Below are positions 6,958-14,580 of a stretch of 18,078 nt of DNA, piece by piece. The notes beneath the pieces are model-generated. The model searched no databases, was not told where the DNA came from, and saw only the letters and a program-made list of their open reading frames with translations. Made by a program: the position numbers and the translations under genes. How positions within the stretch are numbered: the stretch's first letter is position 1; every line of letters starts with the position of its first letter. The DNA lies in the NCBI GenBank assembly GCA_030693565.1, contig JAUYAJ010000167.1, positions 1-18,078 on the forward strand, written 5' to 3'. The DNA comes from Rubrivivax sp. (GTDB taxonomy: Bacteria; Pseudomonadota; Gammaproteobacteria; Burkholderiales; Burkholderiaceae_C).

Positions 6958-7806
6958 TCATCCGAATCTCCCGGTGATGTAGTCCTCGGTCTCTTTGCTC
7001 TTGGGCTTGGTGAAGAGTTCGTCGGTCGGGCTGTACTCGACCAGCTTGCCCAGGTACATGTAGGCGGTGAAGTCCGACACCCGCGCGGCCTGCTGCATGT
7101 TGTGGGTGACGATGACGATCGTGAAGCGGGTCTTCAGCTCGTGCAGCAGCTCTTCCACCTTGGCCGTGGCGATGGGGTCCAGCGCCGAGCAGGGCTCGTC
7201 GAGCAACAACACCTCGGGCTCGAGGGCGATGGCGCGGGCGATCACCAGGCGCTGCTGCTGTCCGCCCGACAAGCTCAGTCCGCTGGTGTCGAGCCGGTCC
7301 TTGACCTCGTCCCACAGCGCCGCACCCTTGAGCGCCATCTCCACCGCTTCATCGAGCTGCGCGCGCCGGTTCACGCCGTGCAGGCGCAAGCCATAGGCGA
7401 CGTTTTCGTAGATGGTCTTGGGGAAGGGGTTGGGCTTCTGGAACACCATGCCGACCCGGCGGCGCAGGCGTGCGACGTTGACCTTGCGGTCGTTGATGTC
7501 GTTGCCGTCGAGCATGATCCGGCCTTCGATGCGGCAGCCGTCCACCAGGTCGTTCATGCGGTTGAAGCAACGTATCAAAGTGGACTTGCCGCAGCCGCTG
7601 GGGCCGATGAAGGCCACGACATGGTTGCGCGGGATGTTCAGGCTGACGCCATGCAGCGCCTGCTTGTCGCCGTAGTACAGATCGAGCTTGTCGACCGCCA
7701 AGACCACTTCCAGGTCTTCAAGCGGCGCCAGCGGCACGGCGCCGGGCATGGGCCGGGTTTCGATGCGCAAGCCGCTGCGGGCCGCGGGCTGGGGTATGGC
7801 GGACAT
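6958..7806 (-). CDS. pstB: Phosphate ABC transporter ATP-binding protein PstB
   Basis: 282 residues; usual PstB is about 257-260, and the extra length is an N-terminal tail of roughly 25-30 residues. A shorter start at Met20 is possible. Walker A is GPSGCGKST (68-76). The Q loop is in MVFQKPNPFPKTIYENVAYG, a PstB-specific phrase. The signature is LSGGQQQRLVIARA, Walker B is EVLLLDEPCSALDP, and the switch histidine is in VIVTHNMQQA. It hydrolyses ATP at the inner face of the membrane to power phosphate uptake through PstC and PstA. A GGAG ribosome binding site precedes the ATG. It lies 66 bp after pstA; a short TGAGA/TCTCA hairpin overlaps the pstA stop (7861-7875). Confidence 0.97.
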   Translation of the reverse strand: MSAIPQPAARSGLRIETRPMPGAVPLAPLEDLEVVLAVDKLDLYYGDKQALHGVSLNIPRNHVVAFIGPSGCGKSTLIRCFNRMNDLVDGCRIEGRIMLDGNDINDRKVNVARLRRRVGMVFQKPNPFPKTIYENVAYGLRLHGVNRRAQLDEAVEMALKGAALWDEVKDRLDTSGLSLSGGQQQRLVIARAIALEPEVLLLDEPCSALDPIATAKVEELLHELKTRFTIVIVTHNMQQAARVSDFTAYMYLGKLVEYSPTDELFTKPKSKETEDYITGRFG

Positions 7807-7872
7807 GGGTCGTTCTCCAGGAGACAGGTGTCGGGATGCAGGCGCAGTGGGCTTAGAGTGTGAGAAGCAATC

Positions 7873-9534
7873 TCAAACCGACTCGAGTCCACGGAACTTC
7901 TCGCGCATCTGGTTGCGCAGCCGGATGGCGGCAATGTTGAGCACCATGATGACGACCACCAGCAGCAGCGCGGTGGCGTAGACCAGCGGGCGCGCCGCCT
8001 CGACGTTGGGGCTCTGGAAGCCGACGTCGTAGATGTGGAAGCCCAGGTGCATGAACTTGCGCTCCAGGTGCAGGAAGGGGAAGTAGCTGTCCAGCGGCAA
8101 GGTGGGCGCGAGCTTGACCACGCCGACCAGCATGAGTGGCGCCACCTCGCCCGCGGCGCGGGCCACGGCCAGGATCAGCCCGGTCATCATGGCCGGGCCG
8201 GTCATCGGCAGCACCGTGCGCCACAGCGTTTCGGCCTGGGTGGCACCGAGCGCCAGGCTGCCTTCGCGCACCCAGCGCGGCACGCGGGCCAGGCCTTCCT
8301 CGGTGGCCACGATCACCACCGGCAGCGTCAGGATGGCCAGCGTCAAGGACGCCCACAGGATGCCGGGGCTGCCGAAGGTGGGCGCCGGCAGGGCCTCGGG
8401 GAAGAACAGCTGGTCGATGTTGCCGCCCAGGAAGTACACGAAGAAGCCCAGGCCAAAGACGCCATAGACGATGGACGGCACGCCGGCCAGGTTGTTCACC
8501 GAGATGCGGATGACGCGGATCAGCGGCCCTTGCCTGGCGTACTCGCGCATGTACACCGCGGCCATGATGCCCAGCGGCGTGACCATCGCGGCCATGAGCA
8601 GCACCATCATCACGGTGCCGAAGATGGCGGGGAAGATGCCGCCTTCGGTGTTGGCCTCGCGCGGCTCGTCCCAGATGAACTCGCCCAGCTTGCCGACGTA
8701 GTGGCTGATCTTGGCGGGCAGGCCCATGTCGTTGGCGCGGTACACGTCGGCCACCAGCGCCAGCTTGATCTCGACTTCCTTGCCGTCCATCACGCGGCCG
8801 ACCAGGGTGTCGCGCGCGATGTCGTTGCGCAAGCGACTCAAGCGTTCCTGCAAACCGCCGAACTGGCCGTTGAGGGCCTCGCGCTGCTTGTCGAAGTCGG
8901 CCTTTCGGTCTGCGCTGAGCTGCCCCTTGATCTCCAGTCCGCGGGCCTGCAGGCGCAGTTGCTCCAGTCCGTGGTTGACCTTGCCGATGTCGTGCTTCTC
9001 GATCGACAGGATCAGCTTGAACAACTCGCTGGCGCGGGCAACGCGCTTGATAACTTCAGGCCAAGCCGCCTCGCCCGAGGCGACGAGCTGGCCGCCCTCC
9101 TTCACCGAGACCAAGTGGCCATAGAAGTTGCCCCACTCGCGACGCTCGATGGTCAGCAGGTCCTTCGGGTACTTCACTTCGCCCAGCAGCGGCACCGGGA
9201 ACCAGCGGAAGTCCACGCCGGTGACGTCGCGGTTGCCCATCTTCAGCAGCACGCGCTCGGCAAACGCGTCGTTGCCGGGGATGTCGAAGCCCGCCTCGCG
9301 CAGGCGCCGCGCGGCCACTTCCTCGCGTTCGCGAATCTCACCGATGAGGCCGATGACGCGGCCGTCGCGTTCCTTGAAGGTGGTCTCGGCCACGGGCTTG
9401 GGCCAGAAGTGGCCCAGGCCGCGCAGCGCGGTCAGCGACAGCACGCCGGCCACGGCGAGGATGGCCGCGGCCGCCGCACCGGCGGTGAGCCAGATCCAGG
9501 GCGATCCCGACTTGAACCATTCGCGCATGTGCAA
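7873..9534 (-). CDS. pstA: Phosphate ABC transporter permease PstA (long form)
   Basis: 553 residues, against about 300 in E. coli. The N-terminal half is a membrane segment (about 14-36) followed by a roughly 250-residue mostly hydrophilic domain that includes a charged, probably coiled-coil stretch (about 180-250, with SADRKADFDKQREALN and LQERLSRLRNDIARD). This long architecture, with a DUF3333-like N-terminus, is known from Pseudomonas, Vibrio and Shewanella Pst systems. The C-terminal half is the permease, with six or so membrane segments starting at about residue 305. Its coupling loop (EEGLARVPRWVREGSLALGA, then LPMTGPAMMTG and ARAAGEVAPLMLVG) contacts PstB. It starts 3 bp after pstC ends, so the two are probably translated together. 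A second Met at residue 3 is an alternative start. Confidence 0.95.
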   Translation of the reverse strand: MHMREWFKSGSPWIWLTAGAAAAAILAVAGVLSLTALRGLGHFWPKPVAETTFKERDGRVIGLIGEIREREEVAARRLREAGFDIPGNDAFAERVLLKMGNRDVTGVDFRWFPVPLLGEVKYPKDLLTIERREWGNFYGHLVSVKEGGQLVASGEAAWPEVIKRVARASELFKLILSIEKHDIGKVNHGLEQLRLQARGLEIKGQLSADRKADFDKQREALNGQFGGLQERLSRLRNDIARDTLVGRVMDGKEVEIKLALVADVYRANDMGLPAKISHYVGKLGEFIWDEPREANTEGGIFPAIFGTVMMVLLMAAMVTPLGIMAAVYMREYARQGPLIRVIRISVNNLAGVPSIVYGVFGLGFFVYFLGGNIDQLFFPEALPAPTFGSPGILWASLTLAILTLPVVIVATEEGLARVPRWVREGSLALGATQAETLWRTVLPMTGPAMMTGLILAVARAAGEVAPLMLVGVVKLAPTLPLDSYFPFLHLERKFMHLGFHIYDVGFQSPNVEAARPLVYATALLLVVVIMVLNIAAIRLRNQMREKFRGLESV

Positions 9535-9537
9535 ACC

Positions 9538-11799
9538 TCAGATGGTCTGGTACTTCTCGCGCAGGCGCTGGCGCACCAGCTCGGCGATGGTGTTGAAGAA
9601 GAAGGTCAGGGCAAACAGCACCAGCGCCGAAAGGAACAGCAAGCGGTAGTGCGTCTCGCCGACACCGGCCTCGGGCATTTCGACCCCGATGTTGGCGGCC
9701 AGCGTGCGAAAGCCGGTGAACAGGCTGAAGTCCATCACCGCGGTGTTGCCGGTGGCCATCAGCACGATCATGGTTTCGCCCACCGCGCGGCCCAGGCCGA
9801 TCATCACGGCCGAGAAGATGCCCGGGCTGGCCGTGAGCAGCACCACGCCAATCAGCGTCTGCCAGGCTGTGGCGCCCAGGGCCAGCGAGCCCGAGCTCAA
9901 GGACTTGGGCACACTGAAGATGGCGTCCTCGGCGATCGAGAAGATGTTGGGCGTGACGGCAAAACCCATCGCGATGCCAACCACCAGCGAATTGCGCTGC
10001 TCGTAGCTGATGCCGAGCTCGTTGCTCAACCAGTTGGGCATGTCGCCGCCGAACAGCGCCGCTTCGACCGGGTGGCCAATCTCGAAGGCAAGCCAGACCG
10101 CGAGCACCAGCACCGGCATCAGGAGCGCGGCCTCCCAGCCCGCGGCGACGCGGTCGGTCAAGGCCTGCGGCAACACATGCCAGACATAGGACGCCAGCCC
10201 AATCGATGCCGGCAGCAGCAGGATGCACAACAGGACGCCGGCCAGGTTGTTGTCCACCAGCGGCGCCAGCCACAGGCCGGCCAGAAAGCCCAGCACCACG
10301 GTGGGCAGCGCCTCCATGACCTCGACCGTCGGTTTGACGAAGGTGCGCATGCGCGGCGACATGAAGTAGGCGGTGAAGATCGCGCCCAGCACGGCCAGCG
10401 GCACCGAGATCAGCATCGCGTAGCTGGCGGCCTTGATGGTGCCGTAGGTCAGCGGGGCGAGGCTGAATTTGGGCTCGAAGTCCGAATTGGCCGCCGATGA
10501 TTGCCACACGTAGTCGGGCGTCTCGTAGCTCTCGTACCAGACCTTTTGCCACAGGCTGGAGAACGACACTTCGGGGTAGTGGTTGTCCACCGCCGCCGCG
10601 AAGACCAAGCCGGCGGCGTCCTGCGCCAGGTAGCCGTTGCCGCGCGGCGGGATGCCCAGCACCGTCAGCGGCTTGTCGCTGAGTTTCTCGACGAAGAGCT
10701 GGCGCTGCGAGGTGGCAAAGTAGCTGCCCAGATGCCCCTGGGCGTCGCCGACGATGAAACCCTTGCGGAAGAACTCGGGCGCCAGCGCCGTCACCGCGGC
10801 CGGCATGGCCGCAAAGCCACGGATGCGCTGGAGAGCGAAGTGGGCCCCTGCCGTGCGCACCAGGAACCACTGCGCGAGCTCGCCCTGGTCGGTACCGACG
10901 ATGAGCGAGAACCCGCCGCTGAGCATGGTCAGCGCCGTCACGCGCTGGCCCTGCGGCGCGAGGTCCACGGTCTCCAGCAGCACCGGCCGGGTCTTGTCGG
11001 CGATGTTGTAGCGGGCCAGGCTGCCCGCACCGTGCAGCACATACAACTCGCGCTGCTTGGACTCGATGACCAGTTGGCGAATGCCTGCCGGCGCCGGCGA
11101 AATCTCGGAGCGCTGTGTCTCGCTGCGGGTTTCGCCCGTCATCGGGTTGGTGGTGACGTTGACGGCCGAGACCAGCAGACGCCCGTCGTCGGTGAGCGCG
11201 GCGATGGTCGATCCGTCGTCGGTTTGTTGCACGCCGAGCAGACGGATCGGCTGGCCACGCGGGTCCACCTCCAGCGGTTTGTCGCCCAGCGGGTACGAAA
11301 GCGCCGGCGTGATCAGGCGCTTGTTGCCGGGGAAGGTGACCGTGAAGGCCTGCTTGACGAGGATCACGCCGCCATTGGACAAGCCAAAGCCCTGGCTGTA
11401 GCTGCGCCGCTCGCCGATGTCGGCGCTGGTGATCTGCACCCCGTCAGGCACCGGCACCGCCGCTTCGGCCAGCACCTGCCCGTTGTCGAAGCGGAAGAAG
11501 GTGATGGCGCCCTGCGCGCCAATGCGCGAGCCGATCTCGCGCTGCTCTTCGCCGCTGTAGGCCAGGGTCGGCTGCGTCGCCGGGCCCGGCGTGCCGTACT
11601 GCTGGCGCTGGTCGACCGTGGGCGGCATGAACAGCGGCACCACCACGCTGGCCAGGTAAAAGAAGATCGCCGTCACCGCCACGATGACGCTGACGCCACC
11701 CACCGTCATCAGTTTCTTGAACAGGGTGTCGGCCAGCATGCGCCGGTTCATGCCGGCGTCGACGCTGATGGCGGTGGAGGTCTGGCTGGCTGTGGTCAT
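9538..11799 (-). CDS. pstC: Phosphate ABC transporter permease PstC (long form)
   Basis: 753 residues, more than twice the length of E. coli PstC (319). After a short cytoplasmic start, one membrane segment (about 36-58) leads to a large periplasmic domain (about 60-455) rich in beta-strand repeats such as TIAALTDDGRLLVSAVN and GFSLIVGTDQGELAQWF, reminiscent of a beta-propeller. The permease domain (about 456-750) contains EVMEALPTVVLGFLAGLWLAP and the coupling loop GSLALGATAWQTLIG, then GRAVGETMIVLMATG. It pairs with the long PstA; both long forms occur together in several proteobacteria. An AAGG-type ribosome binding site precedes ATG 11799. A 132-bp gap with a hairpin and a repeat copy separates it from the upstream lipoprotein gene. 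Confidence 0.95.
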   Translation of the reverse strand: MTTASQTSTAISVDAGMNRRMLADTLFKKLMTVGGVSVIVAVTAIFFYLASVVVPLFMPPTVDQRQQYGTPGPATQPTLAYSGEEQREIGSRIGAQGAITFFRFDNGQVLAEAAVPVPDGVQITSADIGERRSYSQGFGLSNGGVILVKQAFTVTFPGNKRLITPALSYPLGDKPLEVDPRGQPIRLLGVQQTDDGSTIAALTDDGRLLVSAVNVTTNPMTGETRSETQRSEISPAPAGIRQLVIESKQRELYVLHGAGSLARYNIADKTRPVLLETVDLAPQGQRVTALTMLSGGFSLIVGTDQGELAQWFLVRTAGAHFALQRIRGFAAMPAAVTALAPEFFRKGFIVGDAQGHLGSYFATSQRQLFVEKLSDKPLTVLGIPPRGNGYLAQDAAGLVFAAAVDNHYPEVSFSSLWQKVWYESYETPDYVWQSSAANSDFEPKFSLAPLTYGTIKAASYAMLISVPLAVLGAIFTAYFMSPRMRTFVKPTVEVMEALPTVVLGFLAGLWLAPLVDNNLAGVLLCILLLPASIGLASYVWHVLPQALTDRVAAGWEAALLMPVLVLAVWLAFEIGHPVEAALFGGDMPNWLSNELGISYEQRNSLVVGIAMGFAVTPNIFSIAEDAIFSVPKSLSSGSLALGATAWQTLIGVVLLTASPGIFSAVMIGLGRAVGETMIVLMATGNTAVMDFSLFTGFRTLAANIGVEMPEAGVGETHYRLLFLSALVLFALTFFFNTIAELVRQRLREKYQTI

Positions 11800-11832
11800 C
11801 GGTCAACCTTCGTGCTGCGCACTGCGGTATTC

Positions 11833-11856
11833 GCCTTGGGAACGGCCCGGCGGCTC
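11833..11856. repeat. Intergenic repeat, copy B
   Basis: Second copy of the sequence at 6912-6934 (21 of 24 aligned columns identical). It lies in the lipoprotein-pstC gap, about 35 bp upstream of the pstC start. Here the hairpin is reduced: only a short GCC/GGC pairing remains around the TTGGGAAC loop, and the two other hairpins of copy A are missing, so it looks decayed. Confidence 0.55.
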
Positions 11857-11879
11857 ATGAAGGCGGACCGATCAGGCGA

Positions 11880-11906
11880 GGGGCGGCTGCGGCTAGCCAC
11901 CGCCCC
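11880..11906 (-). terminator. Hairpin after the lipoprotein gene, possible attenuator
   Basis: GGGGCGG (11880-11886) pairs perfectly with CCGCCCC (11900-11906), with the palindrome GGCTAGCC (11891-11898) nested inside. It follows the lipoprotein stop by about 25 bases on the minus strand. No T run follows, so it is more likely a partial terminator or an RNA-stabilising structure that lets pstS be made in excess over pstC. Confidence 0.4.
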
Positions 11907-11931
11907 CGGGGTTGTGGCAGGGTCGCGGCGG

Positions 11932-12546
11932 CTACTTGGCTGCCACGCGCAACGACTTGAAACGCTCGGTGCGATCTTGCGGCTTTCCCTTGGCGTGGCT
12001 GTCCTTGTTCATCACGTAGACCAGCGTCTCGCCCTGGGGGCCGGCGCCGACGTCGGTGTAGCTGTAGGGCACTTCGCCGAAGGCCATGAAGTCGCTCATG
12101 TCCTTGAGGTTCCCGAACAGGAAGAACCGGCCGTCGCGGAACGCCTCGCCGTAGAACGCGGCCGGGGCCGCTGCCGATGCAGCCAGGGTCTGCTCGGCGC
12201 GGCTGGGCTGGTTGGACTTGACGTCGTCTGCGGTGATGCCGTACACGATGGTCTTGCCGCCGGGCCCGGCACCGACGGCGGTGCGCGTCAGCGCAACCTC
12301 GCCGTGCGCGAGGAAGTCGGCGTAATTGCGGGTGTCGCCGAACGCATGAATGCGACCGGTGGGCGGCAAGACGACGTAGAGCTCGGTGGTGCCCGGCGCC
12401 GCTGCGGGCGCGTTGGGCTGTGGCGGTGTGCCTGGCTTGGGCGCAGGGGCCTGGGCCGTCTCGGGCCTGGGCTCCGGCGCGGTGGCGCAGCCGGCCGCCA
12501 CCAAGGCGGCGACGGCCAGTGAAAGAACTCGTGCGGCAGGAATCAT
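11932..12546 (-). CDS. Lipoprotein with two copies of an unrecognised module, between pstS and pstC
   Basis: 204 residues. The first 20 form a lipoprotein signal peptide (SLAVAALVAAGC, lipid-modified Cys20). A Pro/Ala-rich linker (21-53) follows, then two related modules. Residues 65-102 and 140-177 align at a constant offset of 75 with no gap: I count 19 of 38 identical, including R..FG, DF.A.GEV, T.VGAGP.G.T and VY. I recognise no named family. By position it is part of the pst operon: its ATG is 22 bp after the pstS stop with a GGAG ribosome binding site, and pstC follows. Residue 21 is Ala, so outer-membrane sorting is plausible. It may assist phosphate capture or couple PstS to the periplasmic domains of PstC and PstA, but this is inference. 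Confidence 0.85.
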   Translation of the reverse strand: MIPAARVLSLAVAALVAAGCATAPEPRPETAQAPAPKPGTPPQPNAPAAAPGTTELYVVLPPTGRIHAFGDTRNYADFLAHGEVALTRTAVGAGPGGKTIVYGITADDVKSNQPSRAEQTLAASAAAPAAFYGEAFRDGRFFLFGNLKDMSDFMAFGEVPYSYTDVGAGPQGETLVYVMNKDSHAKGKPQDRTERFKSLRVAAK

Positions 12547-12568
12547 GGTGCGCGTCTCCGTTGGGTGT

Positions 12569-13546
12569 TCAGTTCAGCGCCGACAGGAATCGCTGAGCCA
12601 TGGCGGCAGGCACCGGCACGAAGCCGTCCTTGATCACCACTTCCTGGCCCTGCCTGGACAGCACCATCTTGAAGAACTCGCGCTCCAGCGGGTTCAGTGC
12701 CTGGTTGGGCTTCTTGTTGACGTAGACGTAGAGCACGCGCGCCAAGGGGTAGGTGCCGTCGATGGCGTGCTTGGCATCGGGTTCGATGAAAGGCTCGCCG
12801 GGCTTCTTCGACAAGGGCAGCGCGCGCACACCCGAGGTCTTGTAGCCGATGCCCGAGTAGCCCAGCGCGTTGATCTGTGTGGCCACGCTCTGCACCACCG
12901 AGGCCGAGCCCGGCTGCTCGGCCACGTTGCGCTTGAAGTCACCCTTGCACAGCGCCACGTCCTTGTAGAAGCCGTAGGTGCCCGACACCGAGTTGCGTCC
13001 GTACATCGCGATGTCGCGGTTGACCCACTCGCCGCTCATGCCAAGCTGGCCCCACTTGGTGATGTCGGCGGCAGCGCCGCACTTGCGGCCCACCGACATG
13101 GCGGCGTCCACCTCCTGGATGCTCAGGCCCTTGATCGGGTTGTCCTTGTTCACATACACCGCCAGCGCGTCGATGGCCACGCCCACGGCCGTGGGCTTGT
13201 AGCCGTGCTTCTTCTCGAAACTCTCGACTTCGCGCGCCGTCATGACGCGGCTCATCGGGCCGAAGTTCGCGGCCCCTTCGGTCAGCGCCGGCGGCGCCGT
13301 CGATGAACCGGCACCCTGGATCTGGATGTTGACGTTGGGGTACAGGCGCTTGTATTCCTCGGCCCACAGCGTCATCAGGTTGTTCAGCGTGTCGGAGCCC
13401 ACGCTGGTGAAGTTGCCCGAGACGCCGGCCGCCTTCTGGTAAGCGGGCAGCGCGGAATCAACCTGCACCGCTTGGCCAAGTACTGCGCCACTGCCCAGGA
13501 GCGCGCCGCTAGCAATCGAGGAGGCAAGGATTGATTTCAGTTTCAT
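12569..13546 (-). CDS. pstS: Periplasmic phosphate-binding protein PstS
   Basis: 325 residues from ATG 13546, chosen because it begins a clear signal peptide (MKLKSILASS to about Ala26) and has an AGGAC ribosome binding site about 10 bases upstream; the frame is open further upstream but carries no protein-like sequence. The mature protein shows PstS motifs: NFTSVGSDTLNNLM (45-58), IQGAGSSTAPPAL (76-88), NFGPMSR (94-100) and YGRNSVSGTYGFYKDVALC. These phosphate-contacting loops fit the high-affinity binding protein that delivers phosphate to PstCA. No lipobox is present, so it is a soluble periplasmic protein. A candidate Pho box lies 57 bp upstream, marking this as the likely head of the pst transcript. 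Confidence 0.96.
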   Translation of the reverse strand: MKLKSILASSIASGALLGSGAVLGQAVQVDSALPAYQKAAGVSGNFTSVGSDTLNNLMTLWAEEYKRLYPNVNIQIQGAGSSTAPPALTEGAANFGPMSRVMTAREVESFEKKHGYKPTAVGVAIDALAVYVNKDNPIKGLSIQEVDAAMSVGRKCGAAADITKWGQLGMSGEWVNRDIAMYGRNSVSGTYGFYKDVALCKGDFKRNVAEQPGSASVVQSVATQINALGYSGIGYKTSGVRALPLSKKPGEPFIEPDAKHAIDGTYPLARVLYVYVNKKPNQALNPLEREFFKMVLSRQGQEVVIKDGFVPVPAAMAQRFLSALN

Positions 13547-13586
13547 TGTCGAAGTCCTGAAGTGGAGGGGAAATGCAGCAGTCCCA

Positions 13587-13620
13587 ATGTTCATCGATGA
13601 TCGTGACGACAATGTGACGG
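13587..13620 (-). promoter_or_regulatory. Candidate Pho box and -10 for pstS
   Basis: On the minus strand, 13620 to 13601 reads CCGTCACATTGTCGTCACGA. It contains two GTCAC half-sites (13618-13614 and 13607-13603) exactly 11 bp apart, as PhoB requires. Ten bases later is GAACAT (13592-13587), a plausible -10 element. No -35 is needed in such promoters. The pstS ATG follows at 13546, giving a leader of about 35 bases. Of the three candidates this has the best genomic context, although its match to the consensus spacer is weak. Confidence 0.65.
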
Positions 13621-13659
13621 CCCACGACTCAGGCACGAGCAGCCGGGTCAGCCAGACGG

Positions 13660-13676
13660 GCGCACCCGCAGTGCGC
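13660..13676 (-). terminator. Hairpin between the regulator gene and pstS
   Basis: GCGCAC (13660-13665) and GTGCGC (13671-13676) form a perfect six-pair stem with a CCGCA loop. It lies between the regulator stop and the pstS Pho box. There is no T run, so it is at best a weak terminator that separates the regulator transcript from pstS. The rest of this 206-bp gap holds the Pho box and no other feature I can support. Confidence 0.3.
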
Positions 13677-13752
13677 GCGCGGGATGGCCGTGCCGCTGGT
13701 TGAAGGCTCAATGACGATCGGTGCCTGCTCCTCTTTCGTCGACATCGAACGG

Positions 13753-14568
13753 TCATGCATGACGCCGTGTGCCGGTTCTGAGCGCGCCGAGCTCGAGCCT
13801 GTATCCGACGCCCCGCACCGTCTTCACCAAGCCCCTGGCCCCAGCGGCATCCAGCGATTGCCGAAGCCGGCGCACGTACTGGTCCACCGTGCGCAGGTCC
13901 ACCGGCGCCTCTCCCCAGACGGCGTCGCGAATCTCTTCCCGGCTGCGTGCGCGTTCGGCGTTGGCCAGCAGGAAGGCCAGCAAGCGGTGTTCGGTCCAGG
14001 GCAGGTCCAGCATTTGCCAGCCGTCGGGCCGCAGCAGGCGCAGCGTGGGCTGGTCAAGATCCAGTTCGATCGACGCCGCCTTCAGCGCCGGCTTGGCCCG
14101 CGCTCGCCCTTCGGCACCGCGCGAAATGCGCAGCAGGCGCAGCAACTGACGCATCAGCTCGCGCGGCTCGAAGGGCTTGGCCACGCACAGGCTCGCGCCG
14201 CACTGCAAGCCGTCGTTCCCGCAGAACTGCAACACGCTGCACGACAGCATCACGGTGTGCACCGTCTTGCCCTTCGTCGCGCGGGCCAGTTGTACTGCCC
14301 AATCGGCCGGTGGGGTGGATACCGCGTCGGCGTCGATGACGATCATGTCGGGCACCACCTGCGCGGCCAGGCGTTGGCCCTCTTCGGCGCTGGCCACCGC
14401 CATCGGAAAGCAGCCCACCGCGCGCAGGTGCGTGGCCATCAGCTCTTGCACAAACGGCTCGCCCGCGACCAGCAACACCGTCTTGCCAGCACGCGGCGCT
14501 GCGACGGACACCGCGCACGGCGTCGCCGGTGCTGGCGGTGTGTCTTGGGAGTGGCGCATGCGCCGCAT
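13753..14568 (-). CDS. Orphan OmpR/PhoB-family regulator with a cysteine-rich, degenerate receiver
   Basis: 271 residues from ATG 14568; ATG 14559 is an equally possible start, and the open frame further upstream overlaps the channel gene. The receiver (about 30-145) keeps the phospho-acceptor-like Asp79 (MIVIDADAV) and Lys131 (AKPFEPREL). The Mg-binding acidic pair is lost: LLVAGEP stands where PhoB has ILVVEDEP. Four cysteines (110, 116, 123, 128) crowd the region between beta4 and beta5, with two more at 18 and 53. The C-terminal winged helix (about 170-262, MLDLPWTEHRLLAFLLANAE, TVDQYVRRLRQSL, KTVRGVGYRLE) is typical and intact. There is no partner kinase gene beside it. A candidate Pho box is directly upstream, and it sits between the arsenic genes and pstS. 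Family assignment is firm; signal and targets are unknown. Confidence 0.85.
   Translation of the reverse strand: MRRMRHSQDTPPAPATPCAVSVAAPRAGKTVLLVAGEPFVQELMATHLRAVGCFPMAVASAEEGQRLAAQVVPDMIVIDADAVSTPPADWAVQLARATKGKTVHTVMLSCSVLQFCGNDGLQCGASLCVAKPFEPRELMRQLLRLLRISRGAEGRARAKPALKAASIELDLDQPTLRLLRPDGWQMLDLPWTEHRLLAFLLANAERARSREEIRDAVWGEAPVDLRTVDQYVRRLRQSLDAAGARGLVKTVRGVGYRLELGALRTGTRRHA
14553..14564. promoter_or_regulatory. Perfect 12-bp palindrome over the regulator start codons
   Basis: GGCGCATGCGCC is a perfect palindrome that contains the alternative ATG at 14559 and lies between it and ATG 14568. It lies just downstream of the candidate Pho box. It could be a dimer-binding operator or an RNA hairpin at the start of translation; either is a guess. 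Confidence 0.25.
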
Positions 14569-14580
14569 GGTGCGACGCCA

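Noticed and set aside
4019..6977. Two long plus-strand open frames (354 and 534 residues)
   Set aside because: Antisense of phoR, phoB and phoU, which have complete catalytic motifs; the plus-strand translations show none.
8035..10500. 821-residue plus-strand open frame
   Set aside because: It is the antisense of pstA and pstC. Its translation is low-complexity His/Gln/Arg/Ala/Gly sequence with no domain, as expected from GC-rich codon bias on the other strand.
10501..12522. 673-residue plus-strand open frame
   Set aside because: Antisense of pstC and the lipoprotein gene, with the same shadow composition and no recognisable motif.
14544..14555. Possible third copy of the CTTGGG intergenic repeat
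   Set aside because: Only about 12 bases (CTTGGGAGTGGC) match, inside the coding start of the regulator and without the flanking hairpins; probably chance.
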